Of a DNA stretch of 64,000 nt, positions 52,926 to 60,378 are shown piece by piece. The notes under the pieces are model-generated. The model searched no databases. It saw only the letters and a program-made list of their open reading frames with translations, and was not told the DNA's origin. The stretch comes from Phycisphaerales bacterium UBA7800 (lineage in GTDB: Bacteria > Planctomycetota > Phycisphaerae > Phycisphaerales > Phycisphaeraceae): contig DLCK01000013.1 of assembly GCA_002480565.1 (NCBI GenBank), positions 62,001 to 126,000 of the forward strand, written 5' to 3'. Positions within the stretch are counted from its first letter, which is position 1. Each line of letters starts with the position of its first letter. The translations under genes were made by a program, and so were the position numbers.

Positions 52926-53924
52926 TCACTTGGCAAGTGGGTGTTGGGTTTGATCCAAACGACCGGGTGCGACATCTGCATAGCTGGCGTTCTCATCGCC
53001 GACACTGATTTCATCAAAGTAAATCACACGACTTTCCGGACCTTTGTAGGAGTAAAGACCCCATGATGGATACGGGCCGACAACATCGTTGTATCCAAGG
53101 TCAATGCCGTGAATATCGAGAATCTGTTTACCATCAATCCATACTTGGGCGACACCTTTTTTCTCAAGGCTGAATTTTGTATGAACGACGATGTCGGTCC
53201 ATCGATCCCAAAGGTCCTGTTGTTTGCAGACTGTGTGCGCTTTACCATTTGGACGGATGTTGTCGTTTTTGGGTGACACCTTTGCATGATCATACGTATG
53301 CCAGAATCGCAAACCGCCGTCACGCAGCGAAAGGCTCACAGGCGGAACGCGCCATGGTTCTTTAAGCGTGAAGTCCGGCGTGGCATGAAGCTGAAAAATC
53401 AGGACATGTGATTTGTCTTCAAGCTTGAGTTCGTCAGATGAAATGTAAACACTAAAGCCGTACCAGCGGTCAGTTGTCGCTGACAGGGGCGCCTTGCCAT
53501 AGTGGATCATTGCTTTTTTACTGGTATTGGATTTCGCTAACCCACTGGTGCGCCATTCGAACCGGACGGCCTTATTGCCACTGCGTGGTTTGGGCTGACT
53601 CACAAAGCTTGCCGAATATTCCGGACCTTGAAATTGTGCCTGCGCCCAAGTTGGACCTGCGTTGTCAGTGGGTCGTCCGCCACCAAGGAATTGAAACGTC
53701 CCTTCTTCAAAACCACTGTAAAAAATGACATTTTTCCCATAATCCTGCGTGTTGATTTTTGCCAACTTTGATTCAAGTGACTTGAGATTTGGAATTTTGA
53801 CTTTGGTTACAGGTGTTGGCGTAGATGTCTCACCAGCAGCGATACATGGCAAGACTATCATGCCACACAGTCCGACAACTGCACAAAACGTCTTAAAAGG
53901 ATGATGGTTCGAACACTTAAACAT
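52926..53924 (-). CDS. Secreted polysaccharide lyase-like protein (PF14099 type)
   Basis: A 332-aa secreted protein; GGAG six bp before the ATG at 53922-53924. After the signal peptide (FCAVVGLCGMIVLPCIAAG) comes a jelly-roll pattern: VIFYSGFEEG, RFEWRTSG, RWYGFSVYISSDEL, LIFQLHATPD, PPVSLSLRDGGLRFWHTYD, WTDIVVHTKFSLEKKGVAQVWIDGKQI. This matches heparin lyase I/glucuronan-lyase-type PF14099. It would cut an anionic polysaccharide outside the cell together with the heparinase II/III protein. Confidence 0.8.
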   Translation of the reverse strand: MFKCSNHHPFKTFCAVVGLCGMIVLPCIAAGETSTPTPVTKVKIPNLKSLESKLAKINTQDYGKNVIFYSGFEEGTFQFLGGGRPTDNAGPTWAQAQFQGPEYSASFVSQPKPRSGNKAVRFEWRTSGLAKSNTSKKAMIHYGKAPLSATTDRWYGFSVYISSDELKLEDKSHVLIFQLHATPDFTLKEPWRVPPVSLSLRDGGLRFWHTYDHAKVSPKNDNIRPNGKAHTVCKQQDLWDRWTDIVVHTKFSLEKKGVAQVWIDGKQILDIHGIDLGYNDVVGPYPSWGLYSYKGPESRVIYFDEISVGDENASYADVAPGRLDQTQHPLAK

Positions 53925-53966
53925 TGCATTCTCCAACAGGATATACCGTCAATTGTTAAACAGGAT

Positions 53967-54689
53967 TCAGCGCCACATCAATGGCGAATTATTACCGTAG
54001 AGTTGTTGATCATCATTGGGCAGCGTCTTGGCATGCCCATCCATGTATGAAAATGGAACCATGGTGTCATGGCAAGGCCATCGGTTGGCGTAGGCTGCGA
54101 CTGTTCCGATCTCACTCACATCACGATGCGAGCTTTGCGAATGGCCTGTAATGCAGATGCGATCACGTGTCGGGAAGCAGGCTACATGAAGCAGCTTACT
54201 TGGTGAAATGACATGCTTGAGTTCAATGTAGCGGAAACGTGGCCCGGTATCGGTACCGTCAACTTTGTATTCGTTACCAGCCCCGTAGGCATTAACGAGC
54301 GATTCACAGATCGGCGTGTAATCCAACTCAGCCTGAATATTTTCAGCAGCATCAGGATAATTGATTCGCACGGTGGTTGTATTCTCTGGGCTACCTGGGC
54401 ATGCAAAGTAGTCCTTGATTTTTGTCTCAGTATAGAGTGCTGACCACCAACCGGTATTTGAGCCGTTAAGGTGTCGGCCCCAACCGTTGGGATACACCTG
54501 CTTATTGGTCGTTGCATACGTCGCAAACGCAATAGACTGCTGACGAAGATTGCTGGTGCAAGCCATCACGCGAGCTGCGACACGAGCCTTGGCCAATGCC
54601 GGGAGCAGGATGGATATCAACAGTGAGACAATGCTGATGACCACGAGTAATTCGATTAGTGTAAAGGCATGTTTGCGGTTTTGAGACAT
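53967..54689 (-). CDS. H-X9-DG type II pseudopilin-like protein, second
   Basis: A 240-aa protein; AAAGG with a suitable gap before the ATG at 54687-54689 decides the start. The N-terminus MSQNRKHAFTLIELLVVISIVSLLISILLPAL is the prepilin signature, and HDTMVPFSYMDGH is an H-X9-DG motif. It lies in the middle of the lyase operon between the LamG-like protein and the polysaccharide lyase, the same kind of placement as the pseudopilin next to the glycoside hydrolase. Confidence 0.88.
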   Translation of the reverse strand: MSQNRKHAFTLIELLVVISIVSLLISILLPALAKARVAARVMACTSNLRQQSIAFATYATTNKQVYPNGWGRHLNGSNTGWWSALYTETKIKDYFACPGSPENTTTVRINYPDAAENIQAELDYTPICESLVNAYGAGNEYKVDGTDTGPRFRYIELKHVISPSKLLHVACFPTRDRICITGHSQSSHRDVSEIGTVAAYANRWPCHDTMVPFSYMDGHAKTLPNDDQQLYGNNSPLMWR

Positions 54690-54726
54690 GCTTATTCCTT
54701 TCACAAGTGTTGAACCTATCAGGCAA

Positions 54727-55533
54727 TCATTTTGCAGTCGTGTTATCTGCAGCAGTGTCGGCAGTGCTGATACAACATTGATCGACATTTAACAAAACGA
54801 ACTTGTCTTTGAAGTCATCACCAAGTCGCCCTTGCACTTCCGTGGTGATGACAGCTTTGTGACCTTTGGCATTCCAACCCTCGCGAATTGTTTTGGTGTC
54901 CATTTCACCAATCACACCCGCCAACTCGGTGAGATGATCGGACTGGTTGATGGCAAGTGACCATGCAATCGTGTCCCCTGTGCCATCGACTGCGAATTCG
55001 ACTGCCGTGACTGGGCCATGCGTCATATCAAGATTTTTGAAGATGAGTCGATTACCATTTTCAGGATCAAGTTGTTTTTTACCGACTTTCCAAGCGACAA
55101 TCACTCTGCCATCACCTACGATGTTGACCATCAAAGCATCGACTGTATTGCGGAAGGTCCAATTGTTTCTGTCCCGAAAGCCAAAACGTATTTGTGTCTG
55201 TTTGGGGTTGATACCTGGGCTGGTTTGAATCGAAATGCCGGTGATCGAAATGGCGACAGGTTGCTTAAAGAAACTGACACGCTTTTCCAAAGGCGAACTA
55301 ATAGCTGTTTTTGAATAGGGACGATCAATGGCATGGAGTGTGAGCTTGCTTTCAAATTCGGTGACTTTACCTGAAGGTCGCCAATAGCTAGTCTGCCCAT
55401 TGCCTGCATCCTGGACCGTACCGTTATCGAAATCGTCACATAGCAACGGTTTACTTTGAGCAGTCAGCAACGAACTGCTCAATAGCAGGATACTCAGAAC
55501 GCCATAACCAGCAGGCTTGAAGCACCAAGACAT
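54727..55533 (-). CDS. Secreted LamG-like hypothetical protein
   Basis: A 268-aa protein with a signal peptide (GVLSILLLSSSLLTAQS) and a beta-rich body that resembles concanavalin/LamG-type domains (LLCDDFDNGTVQDAGNGQTSYWRPSGKV, IRFGFRDRNNWTF, AVEFAVDGTGDTIAWSLAI). It probably binds glycan. It is the first gene of the minus-strand lyase cluster, divergent from the second GntR-LacI regulator across 214 bp. Confidence 0.6.
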   Translation of the reverse strand: MSWCFKPAGYGVLSILLLSSSLLTAQSKPLLCDDFDNGTVQDAGNGQTSYWRPSGKVTEFESKLTLHAIDRPYSKTAISSPLEKRVSFFKQPVAISITGISIQTSPGINPKQTQIRFGFRDRNNWTFRNTVDALMVNIVGDGRVIVAWKVGKKQLDPENGNRLIFKNLDMTHGPVTAVEFAVDGTGDTIAWSLAINQSDHLTELAGVIGEMDTKTIREGWNAKGHKAVITTEVQGRLGDDFKDKFVLLNVDQCCISTADTAADNTTAK

Positions 55534-55703
55534 ACAGATTTAATCCCTATCTATTACAAAAAAGCCTAAATCGCAATCCAACAGATGATCTTAGAAGCAT
55601 TACGCTACCAAATCAATCCCAATTACATTTTTTTTAATCTCAATATTTAATTTGATTCTAAATTTACACTTTTCTGTGTCATTTTAACTGCTTTGGCGTG
55701 ACT

Positions 55704-55737
55704 TTGTTCAAACAATTGCGTATACTCAATTGAACAA
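55704..55737. promoter_or_regulatory. Inverted repeat at the divergent regulator/lyase promoter
   Basis: TTGTTCAAACAATTG on the left and CAATTGAACAA on the right form an interrupted dyad that overlaps a TATACT sequence. It lies 11 bp before the regulator start in the gap shared with the lyase operon, a good candidate for autoregulation. Confidence 0.55.
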
Positions 55738-55747
55738 GGAACACAAT

Positions 55748-56968
55748 ATGCCAAAAGATCAACGCGATCAAACTCAATCGACATCTCAAGCCAATACATC
55801 GTTGGATCGCAACAGCAGCCAGGAAGCATTTGCAGATGTTGCAGGACGTCTGGTACGACAAGGTGGACCACCGTTGTATCAACAGGTCGGTGATCTGATT
55901 CGGGAAAAGGTGATGAAACGGGAACTGGTGATCGGCGATCCGCTGCCACCGTATCGTGACCTTGGGAAGATTTGTGATGTCAGTGAAATCACAGTCCGGC
56001 GTGCAATTGCTGAACTGGTGACGGAAGGTTTGTTGGTCAGTCACCGTGGCAGTGGTACGTACATTCTCAAAGGTCCACATGAATCACCGAGTACAACTCG
56101 CCCACGCCCACGGAAACAAACAGTCACTGGTAATAAGCAAACACCCAAAAGCGAAACTGACACCAATACGCTACCGGTCGGCATCGTCGTCACATCTCTG
56201 ACCGATGGCTACCCCTTCATGTCCCAGGTCATCCACGGTGTCCGTCAGGGACTTGGTGAAACGCATACGCTGCAATTCTTTGAACAACCGCCGTTCACCA
56301 GCATGACCAACTTGCCTTTGGATCGACTTGGCGGATTGCTTATTCACTCACCGGTGAACCTGCAATTGGTCGTGCGTTGCCAACAACTGGGACTGCCCTA
56401 TGTGCTGATGCATAACGACCTGTCGGATGGTTACAGTCATTGCACACTCATCGACTACGCACAAGGCATGCTCCTGGCAGTCAAACATCTTGTCGAACGT
56501 GGTAAGCGACACATCGCCATGGTCACTGCTGCTCCCAATCGTTTCAGCACTGCGAAGATGGTTGCTGCTTATTGGATGGCATTGCATCATTATGAGCTCA
56601 AAGCACCGGAGTTGGCAATGGTGCACGGCGGGTATGGCGAAGAACATGGTTACGAATCGACACACCAACTCCTTGATCAAAAACAAAAGCCCGATGCAAT
56701 CATCTATGCCTCGGACTTCCAGGCACGTGGTGGATTGCGGGCAGCCATGGAAAAGAAACTCAACATACCCGAAGACTTGGCTCTTATCGGTTCAGGTAAC
56801 GTCCTTGGCCCGCGTGTGAGTCCCATTGAAATCACATCCATCGACCCACACTATGACAGCATTGGAAAGACCGGCGCAACAGTACTTAAAAACCTGATGC
56901 ACGACACACAGTCCCAACCCTTCTGCCATGTCGTGGAACCGGAACTCATCGTCCGCGAAACAACGTAA
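55748..56968 (+). CDS. GntR-HTH / LacI-sensor hybrid regulator, second
   Basis: A 406-aa regulator; AAGGA eight bp before the ATG at 55748 is better than the TTG 18 bp upstream. Residues about 35-110 are a GntR winged helix (LVRQGGPPLYQQVGDLIREKVMKRELVIGDPLPPYRDLGKICDVSEITVRRAIAELVTEGLL). A Lys/Thr linker follows, then a LacI-type sensor (VGIVVTSLTDGYPFMSQVIHGVRQGL, TLIDYAQGMLLAVKHLVERGKRHIAMVTA, PDAIIYASDFQARGGL). Divergent from the lyase operon, it probably controls it. Confidence 0.88.
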   Translation: MPKDQRDQTQSTSQANTSLDRNSSQEAFADVAGRLVRQGGPPLYQQVGDLIREKVMKRELVIGDPLPPYRDLGKICDVSEITVRRAIAELVTEGLLVSHRGSGTYILKGPHESPSTTRPRPRKQTVTGNKQTPKSETDTNTLPVGIVVTSLTDGYPFMSQVIHGVRQGLGETHTLQFFEQPPFTSMTNLPLDRLGGLLIHSPVNLQLVVRCQQLGLPYVLMHNDLSDGYSHCTLIDYAQGMLLAVKHLVERGKRHIAMVTAAPNRFSTAKMVAAYWMALHHYELKAPELAMVHGGYGEEHGYESTHQLLDQKQKPDAIIYASDFQARGGLRAAMEKKLNIPEDLALIGSGNVLGPRVSPIEITSIDPHYDSIGKTGATVLKNLMHDTQSQPFCHVVEPELIVRETT

Positions 56969-57179
56969 ATCCAACACTTGCCAATCCATTTCACTGTGAT
57001 TGATCACAATATCACTGGCAAGCTGTCCTATGCATAAGTTGAATCCATCTGTAACGATTATGCAGAGTCCTGGATGAATTCTGATTCATTGAATTTCATT
57101 TTTGATTTGGCCATCGTCATACCGGTGCTAATCTCACTGTTGGAGGAAAACTGTTTATTTCGAGCAGTCCACAGGAGAG

Positions 57180-57776
57180 ATGCACATTCACCCGATCCAT
57201 CCCCTAGCAGGATGCGGTTGTGAAGCGCCCAAGGACCGTCAAGGGACGAAGGGTTGTTCACTAACGCATCATCACGATTGGCAACACCATTCTCTGGCAT
57301 GGCTGGATCAGCACTGCCAGGAGACAGCGCATCACCTGCGCATGCAAATGGCGCAGCAGGAATTAATCCGACAAGCTGCATTGGCCCAGCAACCTATTGA
57401 CATCTGGCTTCAAACTCCGCCAATGGATGACCTGAAAGTCACCGCTGCAAGTGAAGATGCTTACGACTCACGACCACTGCTAAGTGATGCAATTGCGCAT
57501 GAAGAGGAAGATGAATTGGCATTGGATTTGACACAAGTCCCAGTCATACCACCTGTCGCCCTACCTGCTGCACCTGAGATTGATGAAACGTTGATCCCAG
57601 CAGGCGTCCTGGCGGTGGCAAGTCCCAAACAATCAAATGTCGATACGCAATCAACTGAGTCCAACAAGATCAACACCAAGCAAACCATGCCAGTGAGTTG
57701 GTTATTACGTGTGTCGATGCTTGTGCTTTTATGTATGGTCGTCGAAGGCTTATTGGCAAAATGGGCTTTGACCTGA
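57180..57776 (+). CDS. Hypothetical membrane-anchored protein
   Basis: A 198-aa protein with His/Cys-rich N-terminus (HPIHPLAGCGC, HHHDWQHH), an acidic and proline-rich middle (EEEDELALDLTQVPVIPPVALPAAPEIDE), and one C-terminal membrane helix (WLLRVSMLVLLCMVVEGLLAKW). The start is uncertain because AGGAG sits only two bases before the ATG; an internal ATG (MQMAQQEL) is possible. No family recognised. It precedes a similar C-terminally anchored protein and the sigma-fusion gene. Confidence 0.5.
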   Translation: MHIHPIHPLAGCGCEAPKDRQGTKGCSLTHHHDWQHHSLAWLDQHCQETAHHLRMQMAQQELIRQAALAQQPIDIWLQTPPMDDLKVTAASEDAYDSRPLLSDAIAHEEEDELALDLTQVPVIPPVALPAAPEIDETLIPAGVLAVASPKQSNVDTQSTESNKINTKQTMPVSWLLRVSMLVLLCMVVEGLLAKWALT

Positions 57777-57893
57777 ATTCAGACGTTGTCCCATTGATTC
57801 GCCAAAGGTATGCTAAGAGTTGCCACGGACGGCAACCACAACAACAAACGCAGCAACAGTCACGGATAGACCGTTGCAAAAAGAGACGTAAAC

Positions 57894-58481
57894 ATGTGGT
57901 TTGACCGCGCCAGATTCGGACACCTTGACGACGACGCCTTTGATGCGCTGCATGATCTTGCCAAGCAGGATACACAGTCCAAGGACGACGAACCTGTCGA
58001 ACAATCCAAACAGCAGTCCGTCAAACCAAAGCATGAACGTGAAAAGGTTGGCACCGATTCAGTCCTCAAACTCACCGACTTTTCGCATCTACATAAGTCG
58101 CGTAACCCTGAACAAAACACACCAAGTATCAAACCCATCAAAGATCCACATGATGGCCGATGGGTTCTGGCTGTACGCACCGCAGAGTCCATCCGACATG
58201 GGCAACTTGAACCTGAAAAACATCAGCGACTAGTCAAACTTGGCAAACTCCTTGGACTCAGCCCACTGGACAGCCAGCGCATAATCAACATCATCGTCGA
58301 ACATGCTCAGCGGGGTATTGATCCTGCTCAACTCACCCGCCAAACCTTCGCTGAGTTGGAACAGACATCCCCCCCGCCCATGCGACCCGCTGGACGTGTC
58401 AATTGGTTCTTTGTCGGCATGACCACACTGCTGATGATGCTCATCGAGTTCGCAGCATTGTTCGCATGGTTCAGAAAATAA
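57894..58481 (+). CDS. Hypothetical tail-anchored protein
   Basis: A 195-aa protein with a charged, disordered first half, a helical block (EKHQRLVKLGKLLGLSPLDSQRIINIIVEHAQRGIDPAQLTRQTF, about 105-155) and a C-terminal membrane helix (WFFVGMTTLLMMLIEFAALFAWF). Together with the preceding gene it forms a pair of cytoplasm-facing, tail-anchored proteins of unknown role. No ECF anti-sigma motif is visible. Confidence 0.55.
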   Translation: MWFDRARFGHLDDDAFDALHDLAKQDTQSKDDEPVEQSKQQSVKPKHEREKVGTDSVLKLTDFSHLHKSRNPEQNTPSIKPIKDPHDGRWVLAVRTAESIRHGQLEPEKHQRLVKLGKLLGLSPLDSQRIINIIVEHAQRGIDPAQLTRQTFAELEQTSPPPMRPAGRVNWFFVGMTTLLMMLIEFAALFAWFRK

Positions 58482-58648
58482 TCAGCAATTCTCATCTCTC
58501 AACCTATTGCCTTAATCCAATTGGCATCAGGAATTCATTTTTACCCCAAAAGGTAACAATTTGCTTATTTTTTGAGTAAAAAGTGAAAAAAGACTGCCCT
58601 TGGTACGTCTATAATCACAAAGAGAGAACATTGACATCAAATTGATCC

Positions 58649-58957
58649 ATGATGTACAAGCGTTTTACTGCATTTACCACCAGACGCGTTGTAATTGACA
58701 AGCGTCGTCTTAGTGGCACCAGGGGGACTGGCATGAAAATCCAACTCATAATCACGTTGGCAGTAATGTTCTGCGGGACAGCACTCTTATTGTTTCCATG
58801 CTTCAATCTGACAATCATCCACAGTCCATATTGGTCAGTCGTTCAAATATTTGGAGCATTCTTTTGTGTATCAAGTCTAGGCATGAGTTTGATGTTGATA
58901 CATGACAATCGCAGGCAACAACATCAAGGGGGAGATTGGATTGGCCAGCGTCACTGA
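58649..58957 (+). CDS. Hypothetical two-helix membrane protein
   Basis: A 102-aa protein from an ATG at 58649 with two predicted membrane helices (IQLIITLAVMFCGTALLLFPCF and WSVVQIFGAFFCVSSLGMSLMLI) after a basic N-terminus. A TATAAT box lies at 58610-58615. The 3' end overlaps the start of the sigma-fusion gene in another frame, so the two are co-translated. It may hold the sigma factor at the membrane; this is inference from position. Confidence 0.55.
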   Translation: MMYKRFTAFTTRRVVIDKRRLSGTRGTGMKIQLIITLAVMFCGTALLLFPCFNLTIIHSPYWSVVQIFGAFFCVSSLGMSLMLIHDNRRQQHQGGDWIGQRH

Positions 58958-60344
58958 TCAACACCTTCAATCGCCTCATGCAAAATCCTCACTGGATCAG
59001 GACAAACTGCATGAACAGATTGAACATTACACCCCCCTTGTTCGGTCAGTCTGCCGTCAGACTTTGCCATATGACTTTGATCTGGACGATGCGATACAGG
59101 AAACCTTTGTCAAACTCATCAAACATCGTCACAGCGTCCACAGTAATCTTTCTGCATGGTTGTCTATGACAGCCAAACATGTCTGTGCAGACCAGATGAG
59201 ACGACATATCAATGAACGCAACCGCATCCAGAACTGGTCAAGAATTCAAAATAACCAAACTGACGTTGAATTGGCACAACACCTTGAACAACTCGGCAAC
59301 GCGATTAGCCGACTGACTGACAATGACCGCCAATTGATTATTGATCGTTTTTTCAACCAGTTGCCTTTGCGCGTGTTGGCTGCCCAACGGCATACCAGTG
59401 TCCCTACGATGAGCAGACATCTGAAAAATTGTTTGAATCAACTGGCCGGTATCTATACGGATATCCAAAAACATCACAAGCATCCGGTCACACCTCACTA
59501 TGTGAACCGAGTACGGGACGGCAGCATGTTACAACTGCTTGCTCATCCAGATAAACATCATCAATCCGATCCCATCCGATTACGTGTTGGTTTTTTCCTG
59601 GGCTGGTCAAGCACGCTGGTGAGTAATTATTCAGGCTTTCGACCACCCCTGCATCGCTCTATTGCCACCACGGGAGACATACAAAATCCCAATTGGAGCC
59701 TTGTAGGCATTGTTGAACCGGATACATGGCGTCTGGGCAAGATCGAAAGCACATTGCGTGATTATGAAATGCTCGATGGTATGGTCGACGGCTCCAATGC
59801 CGAGGAATTGGGAACCCTTGATGCCATTTTTATTGGTGATACGTTCTGCATGCTACCGCGCGTGCTTGATGCGCTGATCCAAGCGGTCAGTCATGGCGTG
59901 GGTCTATACAACGAATCAACCTGTGGCAGCGTAATGCCCGGCTGGGGTGACACACGCGTACTAAAACTCCAACAAGTTATCGAAGCAGCATCTTTTCACA
60001 CGCATCCCCATCATGACATGCCAACAGATGCAACGGTGCATAAAACACATCCTTGCTTACCGGGCATGAAAGTCGGCTGCAAGATTACCGTCGGTGGCTG
60101 CGGGCCAGTCTGTACCCTCGGGCAAGACGTCCAGATGCTCATTGCCAAAGACCACATGGTTCGCCCAACGCACGATGCCAAGCCTCACATGACGCCCAAC
60201 GTCCGCCCCGTCATGACCGTCGGACACATCGGCAAAGGGCGCGTCGTGAATCTACATCTCAACAATCCCTGGGCCATCGCAAAACATCCTGCCTATCAGG
60301 GACGCTTCTATGACAACGTCATTCAATGGATTGCCAAACGATAA
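58902..60344 (+). CDS. ECF sigma factor fused to a ThuA/class I amidotransferase-like domain
   Basis: A 480-aa protein. Residues about 35-105 are sigma region 2 (IEHYTPLVRSVCRQTLPYDFDLDDAIQETFVKLIKHRH) and 135-190 region 4 (ISRLTDNDRQLIIDRFFNQLPLRVLAAQRHTSVPTMSRHLKNCLNQL). From about 225 the chain becomes an alpha/beta domain resembling ThuA/GATase1: IRLRVGFFLGW, LDAIFIGDTFCMLPRVLDALIQAVSHGVGLYNESTCGSVMPGWG, VGHIGKGRVVNLHLNNPW, with Cys341 where the class I nucleophile often sits. A TTG at 58941 with GGGGGAG six bp upstream may be the true start. A small-molecule-sensing sigma factor is the natural hypothesis. Confidence 0.8.
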   Translation: MTIAGNNIKGEIGLASVTDQHLQSPHAKSSLDQDKLHEQIEHYTPLVRSVCRQTLPYDFDLDDAIQETFVKLIKHRHSVHSNLSAWLSMTAKHVCADQMRRHINERNRIQNWSRIQNNQTDVELAQHLEQLGNAISRLTDNDRQLIIDRFFNQLPLRVLAAQRHTSVPTMSRHLKNCLNQLAGIYTDIQKHHKHPVTPHYVNRVRDGSMLQLLAHPDKHHQSDPIRLRVGFFLGWSSTLVSNYSGFRPPLHRSIATTGDIQNPNWSLVGIVEPDTWRLGKIESTLRDYEMLDGMVDGSNAEELGTLDAIFIGDTFCMLPRVLDALIQAVSHGVGLYNESTCGSVMPGWGDTRVLKLQQVIEAASFHTHPHHDMPTDATVHKTHPCLPGMKVGCKITVGGCGPVCTLGQDVQMLIAKDHMVRPTHDAKPHMTPNVRPVMTVGHIGKGRVVNLHLNNPWAIAKHPAYQGRFYDNVIQWIAKR

Positions 60345-60378
60345 ACAAACGCTTGATCATCACGAAAGGTTCATCACA

